DNA from: an uncultured Croceitalea sp.
Lineage (GTDB): Bacteria; Bacteroidota; Bacteroidia; Flavobacteriales; Flavobacteriaceae
Length of the DNA: 64,000 bases
Assembly (NCBI GenBank): GCA_947494805.1
Contig: CANLWK010000002.1
Location: 1,042,662 to 1,106,661 of the forward strand
Direction: 5' to 3'
Shown piece after piece: positions 1 through 8,251 of the stretch. The position numbers and the translations under genes are program-made. The notes under the pieces were generated by a model, which was not told the DNA's origin, ran no database searches, and worked only from the letters and a program-made list of their open reading frames with translations. The first letter of the stretch is position 1. Each line of letters begins with the position of its first letter.

Positions 1-361
1 ATCCATCAATACTGCTCAACTTCCTACGGAGTCTATCCCAAACCGCTTGCAAGTCTTGGGGTTCAACCTGCATGACCAACTCTACCTGCACCACTGACAA
101 GCCTGTTCTAGAAGTACTTGTGACCTTCTTCAATTCAGGGAGTTCTTGAGCCACTTTTTCAATTTTATCAGTGACCAGTTCTTCAACACGCTCAGGGCTT
201 GCACCTGGAAAAGAAGAAACTACGGAAGCGACACGAATGGTATACGGTGGCATACTATCCCGTGAAAGGCTTTGATAGCCGACCAAACCCATGAGCAAAA
301 CAACACCCAGAATGCTTAATACTACTCTATTGTTGTTGATTGAAAACTTGGTAAGATTCAT
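1..361 (-). CDS. RND efflux pump inner-membrane subunit, N-terminal part (cut by window edge)
   Basis: Only the first 120 codons are inside the window. The reading frame starts at an ATG at 361 and stays open to base 1. The translation begins MNLTKFSINNNRVVLSILGV, the usual cytoplasmic start and first membrane helix of an AcrB/CusA-family pump. It continues into SFPGASPERVEELVTDKIE, which matches the start of the first periplasmic (porter) domain in this family. It lies 22 bases downstream of the adaptor gene, so the two are very likely co-transcribed. Known members pump drugs, metals or lipids from the periplasm or inner membrane using the proton gradient. The substrate class cannot be decided from this fragment. 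Confidence 0.88.
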   Translation of the reverse strand, partial: MNLTKFSINNNRVVLSILGVVLLMGLVGYQSLSRDSMPPYTIRVASVVSSFPGASPERVEELVTDKIEKVAQELPELKKVTSTSRTGLSVVQVELVMQVEPQDLQAVWDRLRRKLSSIDG

Positions 362-383
362 AATTTAAGTGGTTTTAGGTTGG

Positions 384-1475
384 CTACTGTAATCTTACTT
401 TCTGACCATCAAGCAGGGTCTGTAGTCCCGCTGTAGCTATTTTTTCCCCTCCGGCTAGGCCACTTTTGATTTGGAAACCATCACTGGTGAGATCTCCTAC
501 CTCAATGGCCAATTTCTTTACAGTTCCCGTCTTATCATCTTCAGATTCTATAACGAATACAAAGTTTCCGTTACTATCTTCTCCCACTGCTTTTAAAGGA
601 ATCACCAATGCATTGTTGGAAGATGAGTCATTTGAGCCAAAATTCAGCGTAACATTCGTGGCCATCCCAGGTTTAATTTCAGGAGAAGGATCAATTATTC
701 CTATAGCAGTGATGTAAGTGGATGAATTTTCATCTATAGAAGGAGAAACTTCAATGACCGTTCCCTTAAAAGAACCTTGATCGATTGCGGAAAATTCTAA
801 ATCGGTTTCCATGCCCACACTTACCCTATTGACCAAGGATTCCGGCAACCCAATTTCAATTTTTAAATCATCACCTGCATTTAACATAGCAAATTGATGT
901 CCTGAGGATACTCGCTCATCTACCGCTCCATCGGTCCAAGCAATTACACCATCTTTGGGTGCTCTGATAATCCCATAACTCACTTGGGTTGCTTGAATAC
1001 TTTTATTTCTTCTTGCGGATTCGTACTGATCTAAAGCCGATTGATACGAGTTTTTGGCAGCCTCATAATCGCTTAGGGATTGACTGCCACTTTCATAGAG
1101 TGACTTTACACGTTCCAAAGCAGACTTTGCTGTTTTCATGGCCGAGTTAGCACTGTTGAGCGCTGAAACTGATTGCTCATAGGCCAAGTTCGCCTCTACA
1201 TTGTCTAACCTTGCTATAATATCCCCTTTTTTGACTTTTGCGCCTTTCCAATGGTTTACTTTGGTGATAACACCACCACTTCTAAAGCTCAAGCCAATTG
1301 CATCACTCGCTTTGGCTGTTCCACTGAAGGTCCGTATTTTTTGGGCATCCGAAGTTCCCACCACTTGAAAACTTACAGGTCGAAGTACTTCTTCCTTCTT
1401 TTTTTCCTTTTCCTTACAAGAACTAAAAGCCAAAATTGTTGTGAGTATCAACAAGCTGTTACGGAAATATTTCAT
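384..1475 (-). CDS. RND efflux periplasmic adaptor (membrane fusion protein), lipoprotein
   Basis: This 363-residue protein starts with a lipoprotein signal (lipobox ending FSSC, Cys20) followed by a charged lysine/glutamate linker. It then shows the order expected of a HlyD/AcrA-type adaptor: a barrel-sandwich half with GGVITKVNHWKGAKVKKGD near residues 67-85, a helical hairpin at about 95-160, the second lipoyl half with IRAPKDGVIAW, then beta-barrel and membrane-proximal domains ending in a GLAGGEKIATAGLQTLLDG segment. Its role is to bridge the inner-membrane pump and the outer-membrane channel. It sits between the TolC-like gene (19-base gap) and the RND pump gene (22-base gap), so the tripartite system is complete in one operon. 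The family call is firm; the substrate is unknown. Confidence 0.93.
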   Translation of the reverse strand: MKYFRNSLLILTTILAFSSCKEKEKKKEEVLRPVSFQVVGTSDAQKIRTFSGTAKASDAIGLSFRSGGVITKVNHWKGAKVKKGDIIARLDNVEANLAYEQSVSALNSANSAMKTAKSALERVKSLYESGSQSLSDYEAAKNSYQSALDQYESARRNKSIQATQVSYGIIRAPKDGVIAWTDGAVDERVSSGHQFAMLNAGDDLKIEIGLPESLVNRVSVGMETDLEFSAIDQGSFKGTVIEVSPSIDENSSTYITAIGIIDPSPEIKPGMATNVTLNFGSNDSSSNNALVIPLKAVGEDSNGNFVFVIESEDDKTGTVKKLAIEVGDLTSDGFQIKSGLAGGEKIATAGLQTLLDGQKVRLQ

Positions 1476-1494
1476 GGTCGGTATCTTTAAATTA

Positions 1495-3837
1495 TTAGTT
1501 TCTACTTAGAATAAATGCTCTGGCCCTTTGAATAAAATCTTGATTGCTTTCTTCAGTATTCATCAAGAAAAAATAACCAATCGCACGTTCCAATTGCATG
1601 GATGCCAGCAAGTAATTGTAGTTTGCCGTTGCGCTTGCCAATTGCGATTGTAAATAGTTGGTTTGTGCATCGATCAATTGGATTAGAGGCACTGCACCTT
1701 CACTATATGCGATTTGTGTAAGATTCAAACTTTCTTTCGCTGCTTCTTCGGCAATCTTTGAAATCTGGATATTGGCTATTTCGTTGGTCAAATCAAGTAC
1801 AAGTAAGTTCACATTGGCTTCGATATTCAAATCAATATTACCTTTCTGAATGTTTAATTGGTCTTCTTGAATTTTGGCAGTTTGCTTATTGATGTTTCGT
1901 TGATTTTGATTGAAAATAGGAAGCGAAAGGTTCAGTCCAAAATTATAGGTTCCGTCAGGAGCAGTTGGTACTCCCGGTGCTACTGTAGCGCCCTTTCCTG
2001 ACTGGGATATTGCCAAATTATAATTTCCTTGAAGTGCAACGGTGGGCACAAATCTTCCTGAGGCATTGAGTCGATAGGTCCGCTGAACAGCCTCTAGGTT
2101 ATATCCAATGTTCTTTAACTCGGGTGCGTTCTTTTTTGCTTCCTCTATCAAAAAGTCAACAAGATTGGGACGTAGCTTGGGATTGTCCAAAATCTCCAAA
2201 AAATCTTGGTACCTATAATTCGAAAATAAACCCTCGGAGATGACGGCATCTTCTATATCAATCTCCGTAGAGATGGGATTGTTCATCAATTGATTAATTG
2301 TATAATAAGCTTGGTTCAATTGATTTCCAGCCTCTATCAACGTCTGCATGTTCTGCGCCATCTGGCTTCGAAATCGCAACACATCAGATTTTCCAGAAGC
2401 ACCGGCATCAAAATTTTGTTCAGAAATCTGCAGGTTTTCTTTGGTGACCCCAAGGTTTTGCGCTTGAATTTGGGCATTGGTTTTTAAAATCAAAGCGTTG
2501 AAATATGCTACCGATCCATTTAGGATGGCATCCAGCTCGGCGGCGTTGTAGGTCTCTTGCTGTGCTTTCTGTAAGTTATCTTGAATATTGACTCCTGCGG
2601 CCGCTCCTTCAGAATAAATGAGCTGTTGAAGGTTAACATTTCCCGAGGTAGAAAACTCGGGGCTGGCACCACCTGATATTTCAGCAACACGGGGGTCAAC
2701 ATATGCGGCGGTCGTGGTAGCCGATACATTCGGCAAAAAATTGCTTTTGGCCGTTTTTACATCCTGCGTGCTCAAATCAATGTTTCTTCTTTCTGCCTCT
2801 AGTCCCAAGTTGCGACCAATGACACCATTCATAATATCCAGCAGGGAATAGGCATTCTCAGCAATATAATTGCTTTCTCCACCTACTATGTCAACAGTGC
2901 CCAACATGCTATATCGCAATGGGAACTTGATTTCCTTAGCGGTATTGAAATTCAATGATAACCTGTTTTTATACTCTAGCAGCATTGGAAGTTCAGAGGG
3001 GTTTGTACCATTTATTATCGATTCCACATCCAAAGCGATACGCCTAAAAAAACGATCAATGTTGGATTCAGGCTGATTAGTCGCCAAAATACCCTTTTCC
3101 ACATCCTGTTTTCTATAAGCTGAAAAAGAGGGTAATTGTTTTTTATTAATGGAAGAAACCAAAGTTCTAAAAGCTGTTTCGGATAAATCAAAGCCTCCCG
3201 CAAGATATACCGCATCCACATCATCAACTAAATTTGATATATCACCGTCTTTGGGCAACTCTATCAGAGCATAGGTGGCCTCTTTATCCTTGAAATACGT
3301 ATCAAAAAGCTCCTTTATAGGAAGGGCTTCTGGTAAATAATCATCTACCAAAATACCAACCTTCTTGTAATCGTAAATGGATTTGAAGGCATCCAAGTCT
3401 TTGGAATAGGAAAGTGGGGCTATGATATACACAATATTATTGATTCCTGAAGTCTTTTGATCTTTGGGCAAGTCAATAAAGTCACTGTTAACAGAACCAA
3501 ACACAACAACAGGTTTTGCATAGTTTTTTTGTTGATAAAGCGCTATGTTATTGATAATCCCAAAAACGAGTATGATGTCGACATTACTTGACTCCAGTGA
3601 TAGGTAATTGGCTGTTGCTCTATCAAGGTCATAACCATTTTCAATGGGGTCTTGAAAAGTTATTGTGGCATCTTGCCCAACCACTGCGGTAATCTCACTT
3701 TGCAGCTTTTTCAATAAAGGACGGTTTTGCTCCGTAGCCTCATCAGCAAGAATTCCTATACGTATATCCTTTTTGCCCTGGGCAAATGAAAATGATAACC
3801 CGATCAAAATGAAAATTAATACTAAGTTCTTTTTCAT
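1495..3837 (-). CDS. TolC-family outer-membrane channel with an N-terminal substrate-binding-like domain
   Basis: At 780 residues this is far longer than a usual TolC-type channel (about 420-500). After a signal peptide ending SFAQG, residues 22 to about 300 read like a periplasmic substrate-binding protein: KKDIRIGILADEATEQNRP, later DIILVFGIINNIALYQQ, KKVGILVDDYLPEALPIKEL and VDAVYLAGGFDL, alternating strands and helices as in type-1 periplasmic binding folds. From about 330 to the end it has two TolC-like repeats of long helices and strands (NINDYxx-type repeats, with DVKTAKSNFLPNVSATTTA and a second half ending in AIGYFFLMN). It is the first large gene of the efflux operon, 9 bases after the small secreted protein. 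The joined architecture is in one uninterrupted frame. What the extra domain binds, if anything, is unknown. Confidence 0.85.
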   Translation of the reverse strand: MKKNLVLIFILIGLSFSFAQGKKDIRIGILADEATEQNRPLLKKLQSEITAVVGQDATITFQDPIENGYDLDRATANYLSLESSNVDIILVFGIINNIALYQQKNYAKPVVVFGSVNSDFIDLPKDQKTSGINNIVYIIAPLSYSKDLDAFKSIYDYKKVGILVDDYLPEALPIKELFDTYFKDKEATYALIELPKDGDISNLVDDVDAVYLAGGFDLSETAFRTLVSSINKKQLPSFSAYRKQDVEKGILATNQPESNIDRFFRRIALDVESIINGTNPSELPMLLEYKNRLSLNFNTAKEIKFPLRYSMLGTVDIVGGESNYIAENAYSLLDIMNGVIGRNLGLEAERRNIDLSTQDVKTAKSNFLPNVSATTTAAYVDPRVAEISGGASPEFSTSGNVNLQQLIYSEGAAAGVNIQDNLQKAQQETYNAAELDAILNGSVAYFNALILKTNAQIQAQNLGVTKENLQISEQNFDAGASGKSDVLRFRSQMAQNMQTLIEAGNQLNQAYYTINQLMNNPISTEIDIEDAVISEGLFSNYRYQDFLEILDNPKLRPNLVDFLIEEAKKNAPELKNIGYNLEAVQRTYRLNASGRFVPTVALQGNYNLAISQSGKGATVAPGVPTAPDGTYNFGLNLSLPIFNQNQRNINKQTAKIQEDQLNIQKGNIDLNIEANVNLLVLDLTNEIANIQISKIAEEAAKESLNLTQIAYSEGAVPLIQLIDAQTNYLQSQLASATANYNYLLASMQLERAIGYFFLMNTEESNQDFIQRARAFILSRN

Positions 3838-3846
3838 GTTTTTAGA

Positions 3847-4248
3847 TTATTTCCAATTCTTTCTTTTATAGACATCCTTTAACATTTTGTCATAGGTTTC
3901 TAGATAATAGGCATATTGTTTCTCTGTGAGCATGGCTCTAACTTCCGTGTTCTGTTTTTTCAAAAGTGCTTCAAATTTGGTACGGATTTCTTCAGGGGAG
4001 TATCCTTTTTCCTTTTTCTCAAGGGCTTTCATTTTGAAAGTATGGTACAGAACTATGTTATAAAACTCATCGCGTTGATTATCTTTTAAACCCATGACTG
4101 TCGCACGGTCATAGAACCAAAGTTGCAGACTGTCTCGTTCAGTAGTAGTAAATAGATCAGTTTCATTTTTTTGGGCTGTTTCCTGAGAATGCAGTGAACT
4201 CAGGGTAAACAGGGTTAAAAGGAGGAATGAGATTGTGGTTGGTTTCAT
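3847..4248 (-). CDS. small secreted protein, first gene of the efflux operon
   Basis: I do not recognise a named family with certainty. The 133-residue product has a signal peptide (MKPTTISFLLLTLFTLSS, cleavage probably after LHSQ) and a mature part that is almost all charged helix, with pairs such as KALEKKEKGYSPEEIRTKF and LTEKQYAYYLETYDKML. Size, export and helical, LTEKQ-like pattern recall the Spy/CpxP/LTXXQ group of periplasmic chaperone-like stress proteins, but this is a resemblance only. It starts the operon that continues with the TolC-like channel, adaptor and RND pump, so a periplasmic helper or sensor for that pump is a reasonable inference. Confidence 0.7.
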   Translation of the reverse strand: MKPTTISFLLLTLFTLSSLHSQETAQKNETDLFTTTERDSLQLWFYDRATVMGLKDNQRDEFYNIVLYHTFKMKALEKKEKGYSPEEIRTKFEALLKKQNTEVRAMLTEKQYAYYLETYDKMLKDVYKRKNWK

Positions 4249-4268
4249 AGCAGATTATTTTATTAAAA

Positions 4269-4301
4269 GTAAATATATAGAATTATCACCCTCTAAAACA
4301 A
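4269..4301 (-). promoter_or_regulatory. candidate Bacteroidota-type promoter for the efflux operon
   Basis: On the minus strand a TTG (bases 4301-4299) is followed after 21 bases by TATATTTAC (4277-4269), close to the Bacteroidota -33 TTTG / -7 TAnnTTTG pattern. It ends about 20 bases before the ATG of the small secreted protein. Seen by eye only; the -7 element has one mismatch. Confidence 0.4.
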
Positions 4302-4458
4302 TTGTTTAAGACATTGAATAAACCACTTAAACAAGTTGCAATAAGATATCACAAAACCTTTGCTTTGAACTGTACAGTTTTATGCAAACAAAATCCGTGT
4401 CATTTCAGTTTCGGATTTTCCAACTGGTCGATATTTAGAAGAAAGGTTCATAATCAAA

Positions 4459-4920
4459 TCATAAGGAGTTCAATTCTAACTGATAGGAATCAAGGATATT
4501 GCTCGGCAATGATTTCAGGTAGATTTGGGTTGTACTAAGTTTATTGTGACCCATCATAGCGGAAATTGCCTCTAAAGGAACTTTTTTGAACATGGCATGA
4601 GTTGCAAAACTATGTCTTGAAACATAAGAGGTCAAACGCTCTTCAATCCCACATTTTTTTGCAATCTCTTTCAAACCAATGTTGTAACGTCTAAGCTCCC
4701 ATTGGGCATCTTTGTACTGTAATTCCAAAATGTCCCGATTGATTATAGGCAATAAAAAACCAGAAGGGTGATGATCCCAGTATTCCTCCGGAACATAATG
4801 GCCAGTTTTTATCGAAGTGGTTTTTCTAAAGTGGGTCAGCCTCAAAATGATGGGGAAACATCCATTTTGGGTCATTCTACGGGTGTCCAAACTTAGCTTT
4901 ATGCTCGTGTTCATGAACAT
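4459..4920 (-). pseudogene. tyrosine recombinase (integrase) with an internal deletion
   Basis: The 153-residue frame joins two ends of a Bacteroidota tyrosine recombinase that is normally about 400 residues. Residues 1 to about 60 (MNTSIKLSLDTRRMTQNGCF, then TSIKTGHYVPEEYWD) match the arm-type DNA-binding N-terminus. From about residue 85 the C-terminal catalytic half follows: LTSYVSRHSFATHAM (box II arginine), MMGHNKLSTTQIYL (second histidine and the tyrosine nucleophile). The SAM-like core-binding domain and the first catalytic arginine are missing, so it should be inactive as a recombinase. The deletion kept the frame open. No other mobile-element genes are beside it, so it looks like the remnant of an excised or eroded element. 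Confidence 0.8.
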
Positions 4921-5339
4921 AAGTTATAAAAAAAATTGCACGCAATTTGCACGCAAAAAGTTGGTTTTAATTGATTTTGTTTGATAACAAAAATTTATTA
5001 AAACACTGATAATCAATAAAATATGTGATTTTTGAAATCTACTTGTACCCCATTCGGCGACGCTGTTAATATTATGTATTATGTAAATATTTCACCCTTG
5101 AGTGTGGGTGCACATCACACTATGGCCATTGCCCCTAGTTGAATATTCCATAACGGTATGGAGCTATCAAAAAACAACGCCCCAAAAAGCATCGTCATGT
5201 CCATTGCAGAAAAAAAGATTAGGCCAAAAAGTTAATTCGGGGGCAGATTGCTATGAACTGGGGTTATCTATTTTTTAGCTGAACAAGAGGACCAAGTAAC
5301 ATTCTTGCCTGCCAATCGTCATACGTAAAACCATAACCA
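4921..5339. other. 419-base gene-free stretch beside the integrase remnant
   Basis: I see no convincing gene, RNA or terminator. The left part (4921-5030) is strongly AT-rich. A 25-codon frame from an ATG at 5158 to 5235 and an overlapping frame without an ATG (about 5100-5276) exist but have no recognisable motif. With the deleted integrase next to it, this is best read as decayed DNA of a former mobile element plus the upstream region of the hydrolase gene. Confidence 0.5.
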
Positions 5340-6344
5340 ATGAAAGCCATTTTTACCTGTTTTTTCATTTTTAGTACTGCGTTTTGCCCAGCACAAAAAA
5401 ATAATAGACCAACAATGAATGATGCTCTTGAGAAATATGATTTTCTTCAACAGCAAATGGTGCAACAAAATGACACTATAACCTATTTTCTTAAGCATAC
5501 ACAGAACAAACCAAGCAATTTGGTAATTTTCATTCAGGGTACCGATGCAAATCCTATTTTTTCATATCGCCTAAAAGAAGGTAAAACCAAGTTTTTCCGT
5601 TGGTTTTCTGATGACTATAAAGATTTAGATTCTACCTATACCTATGCCATTATTCCGAAACCTGGTATGGAAGGCCTCTATGAAGATGGTCATATCACGG
5701 TACCAAAAAAATATTATGAAAAGAACTATCTAGATTACAGGGTCCATCAAATCAATTCATCAATCAATCACATTATTAAGAATCACTTAGAAAATCCAAA
5801 AAAAGTAATCGTTTATGGGCATTCTGAGGGCGCTGCGATTGGTGCGGCCTTGGCCACAGTGAACAAGCAAATTACACATCTAGGATTTTGGTCGGGCAAT
5901 GTACTTCATAATTTCTATGAATTCTCGTTGTTCAACAGAATTGAGTCTTTAAAAGGCAACATTTCAGATAACGAGGCGCATCAGAACATTATGGGAATTT
6001 TAGCGTGGTACAAGTCGGTCATTAAAAATCCTGATGCAACCGAAATTGATCACTTCGGCTTTACCAATAAACGCTGGTCATCTTATGAAAAAGCCCCCAT
6101 TGATTACTTAACTCAGTTGAATATTCCCATATATGCCCTTTTTGGTACTGAAGATGAAAGTACGCCAATAGAGACCGCCTATCTACTACCCGTGAAATTT
6201 ATTGAGAACAGAAAAGATAACTTAACCTTTGAGGTTTGTGTCAATTGTGACCATTCATATCAGCAGAAAACGACTGAAGGACAAAAATCAAATTGGAACG
6301 ATGAGTTTTTAAAATTTATAGCATGGACCACCAAAACTGAATGA
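5340..6344 (+). CDS. secreted alpha/beta hydrolase
   Basis: The 334-residue product has a signal peptide (MKAIFTCFFIFSTAFCPAQ). The fold signature is clear: an early strand LVIFIQGTDANP supplies the oxyanion region, YGHSEGAAIGAA holds the nucleophile elbow with Ser162, IYALFGTEDESTP supplies the likely acid (Asp272), and VNCDHSY the histidine His305. This makes it a serine hydrolase acting outside the cytoplasm; the substrate could be an ester, thioester or peptide and cannot be chosen from sequence. It stands between the integrase scar and an unrelated membrane protein gene and has no obvious pathway partner here. Confidence 0.8.
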   Translation: MKAIFTCFFIFSTAFCPAQKNNRPTMNDALEKYDFLQQQMVQQNDTITYFLKHTQNKPSNLVIFIQGTDANPIFSYRLKEGKTKFFRWFSDDYKDLDSTYTYAIIPKPGMEGLYEDGHITVPKKYYEKNYLDYRVHQINSSINHIIKNHLENPKKVIVYGHSEGAAIGAALATVNKQITHLGFWSGNVLHNFYEFSLFNRIESLKGNISDNEAHQNIMGILAWYKSVIKNPDATEIDHFGFTNKRWSSYEKAPIDYLTQLNIPIYALFGTEDESTPIETAYLLPVKFIENRKDNLTFEVCVNCDHSYQQKTTEGQKSNWNDEFLKFIAWTTKTE

Positions 6345-6392
6345 CGAACAGGAAACAACAAGCGTAGCACACGTTTAAATTGTAATAACCGC

Positions 6393-7490
6393 ATGGTTAT
6401 TCGTAACTTTAAGCCATACTATCTGTTGATAGTTGCATATAGCATTGCGCTAATTAAAATCGGTCCATCTATGGTGAACAAAACAATGAATTTGCGAAAA
6501 ATCCTCATCGTTTTCGGACTACCATTGTTACTCATCTTACTGGTAGTACTATTGACCAAATCTTCGCTGTTTTCTCAACATCAACATCAATTGTCCATAG
6601 GTATCACCTTTGACTTACTGTTGACAGTACCCTTTGTCTATTTTTTATTGATCCGAAAAACAACCGTTCCAAAAACCACGGTTATTCCTTTTTTGATATT
6701 GGGCGTTGTGATATGTTCTGCCATTTTGCCCCCAGAGAACCAATACTATCTAAGTCTTTTTAAAACATGGGGGGTACCCCTTATTGAACTTTCCATACTG
6801 TCATTAGTTAGCTATCATATCGTAAGGGCAATAAAACGCTATCGTTCAAATAGCAACGGATCGTTTGATTTTTTTACCACCTTAAAGCATACCTGTAGGG
6901 AGATACTTCCGAGACCAGCAGTAATTCCTGTGGTGACCGAAATTGCAGTTTTCTATTATGGCTTCTTCTATTGGAGAAAAAGAAAACTAAGAACGAATGA
7001 GTTTTCGTATCACAAGGACAGCGGAACGATTACCTTATTGGTTGCCATTATTTTCATAGTGGCAATTGAGACCGTTGTATTTCATAACATACTACAAAAG
7101 TGGAGTACTATTGTCGCCTGGATCTTAACGTGTTTAAGCATCTATTCTGGTATTCAAATTTTCGGATTCTTAAAATCAATGCTCAAAAGGCCGATTGCCA
7201 TTGCAAATGGGCAGCTCTTTTTGCGATATGGTATTATGACAGAAACAACTATCGACCTAAAGGACATTGTTGCCATCGAAATTTCTTCAAAAGCCATCAA
7301 TTCAGATATGGCAACAAGAAAGCTCTCCTTTTTGGGCGAACTAGAAGGGCATAATCTAATCATCCACCTAAAAAAAGATTACGAACTCATAGGCCTCTAC
7401 GGAATTCGTAAAACGTATCGGAATTTGGCCCTCTTCGTTGATGATAAAATGACGTTCAAAAAACATATAGAGCACCTACTGCACGAATAG
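6393..7490 (+). CDS. integral membrane protein of unknown function
   Basis: The family is not recognised. The 365-residue protein has about six or seven hydrophobic segments, among them LRKILIVFGLPLLLILLVVL, TVIPFLILGVVICSAIL, ELSILSLVSYHIV, TLLVAIIFIVAIETVVF and AWILTCLSIYSGIQIF. It ends in a soluble domain of about 100 residues (LFLRYGIMTETTIDLKDIVAIEI and following) that reads like a PH-type or YdbT-like beta domain facing the cytoplasm. The start is uncertain: ATG codons at 6393, 6471 and 6486 are all in frame. The one at 6486 puts a typical first membrane helix directly after it, but the 6393 extension is also hydrophobic. No operon partner is evident. Confidence 0.65.
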   Translation: MVIRNFKPYYLLIVAYSIALIKIGPSMVNKTMNLRKILIVFGLPLLLILLVVLLTKSSLFSQHQHQLSIGITFDLLLTVPFVYFLLIRKTTVPKTTVIPFLILGVVICSAILPPENQYYLSLFKTWGVPLIELSILSLVSYHIVRAIKRYRSNSNGSFDFFTTLKHTCREILPRPAVIPVVTEIAVFYYGFFYWRKRKLRTNEFSYHKDSGTITLLVAIIFIVAIETVVFHNILQKWSTIVAWILTCLSIYSGIQIFGFLKSMLKRPIAIANGQLFLRYGIMTETTIDLKDIVAIEISSKAINSDMATRKLSFLGELEGHNLIIHLKKDYELIGLYGIRKTYRNLALFVDDKMTFKKHIEHLLHE

Positions 7491-7789
7491 TTTAGTCAAA
7501 AAGCTCCATTAATAGAATTGGTGAGATTGCTTTTATGGTCATTATCACTGCTGTGGTCGTTGGTAAGTTTATCAACCAGCGTAATGGCAACTAAAACCTT
7601 TATAATACACCCATTAAAAATCCAAGCAACAAGTTTTACCAATCTTTCAAAATAGCATTGCAACCATTAAGACTTTGACAATTTTCAAGATTAAAACTAT
7701 TTTCCAGTCTAAATTTTTAGTTAAAGATTGGTTTTCAGACTTTTAAACAGATAAAAGTAAGTAAATTCGCCGCCTCAAAATTTTATGTT
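7491..7789. other. 299-base intergenic region with a short membrane-like open frame
   Basis: No full gene is seen. Bases 7496-7594 form an open frame after a stop codon whose translation includes RIGEIAFMVIITAVVVGKF, a single hydrophobic stretch; from its only ATG (7535) it would make 19 residues. It could be a gene remnant or chance. Near 7762 a TAAATTCGC, about 28 bases before the next gene, is a weak match to the Bacteroidota -7 element. Confidence 0.35.
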
Positions 7790-8203
7790 GTGGAATGTTT
7801 AGAATTGAATCCGGCGAATGACTTCACCAAATGGGAAGCTGATTATATAGAAGAACTACATGCATTGGACTTTCAAGAGTCACTGGGAAATATGTTGTTA
7901 TTTGAAGATGATACCATCAAGTTATGGAACTTAAAGTTAGAAAAGGGAGAACGCATGCCCTTTATACGTCATAATAAAGACTACTCGTGGATCTCTGAAA
8001 CCGATGCCCTGCTGAAAAGTAGGTTTGGCAATGGCCGAATTTCATTGATAAGAGTAAAGCAAGGAGATACCGAATACTATGAAAACAATGGTAAGAACTG
8101 TATCAACGATTTAGAAAATCTTGGTGATGAACCTGTGATTTTTAAGGTATTGGAGTATAAAGAACAAATGTACCTCGCTAAAAATAAGTACATGCTCAAT
8201 TAA
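7790..8203 (+). CDS. cupin-like small cytosolic protein
   Basis: The 137-residue protein has no signal peptide or membrane segment. The middle reads like one half-barrel of a cupin: DDTIKLWNLKLEKGERMPF, then RHNKDYSWIS and RISLIRVKQGDTEYY, but the classic metal-binding histidine set is incomplete. Similar small cupin-like proteins exist in Bacteroidota without a known role. The start is a GTG at 7790; no ATG upstream stays in frame. It precedes the cNMP-CBS-DUF294 gene by 48 bases but that gene appears to have its own -7 element. Confidence 0.55.
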   Translation: MECLELNPANDFTKWEADYIEELHALDFQESLGNMLLFEDDTIKLWNLKLEKGERMPFIRHNKDYSWISETDALLKSRFGNGRISLIRVKQGDTEYYENNGKNCINDLENLGDEPVIFKVLEYKEQMYLAKNKYMLN

Positions 8204-8231
8204 ACGCTCAAGGCGTCACTAAATACCCAAA

Positions 8232-8239
8232 TAAATTTG
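8232..8239 (+). promoter_or_regulatory. -7 element upstream of the cNMP-CBS-DUF294 gene
   Basis: TAAATTTG is a perfect match to the TAnnTTTG -7 consensus of Bacteroidota and lies 12 bases before the ATG at 8252, which would give a very short leader. I see no clear -33 TTTG at the expected distance. Confidence 0.4.
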
Positions 8240-8251
8240 CTATTTTGAGGT

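Noticed and set aside
5158-5235. Small ORF of 25 codons
   Set aside because: No conserved motif, overlapping open frame of similar length, and location in decayed DNA.
4302-5339. Integrated prophage or conjugative element
   Set aside because: Apart from the deleted integrase there are no phage, mobilisation or cargo genes and no visible attachment repeats.
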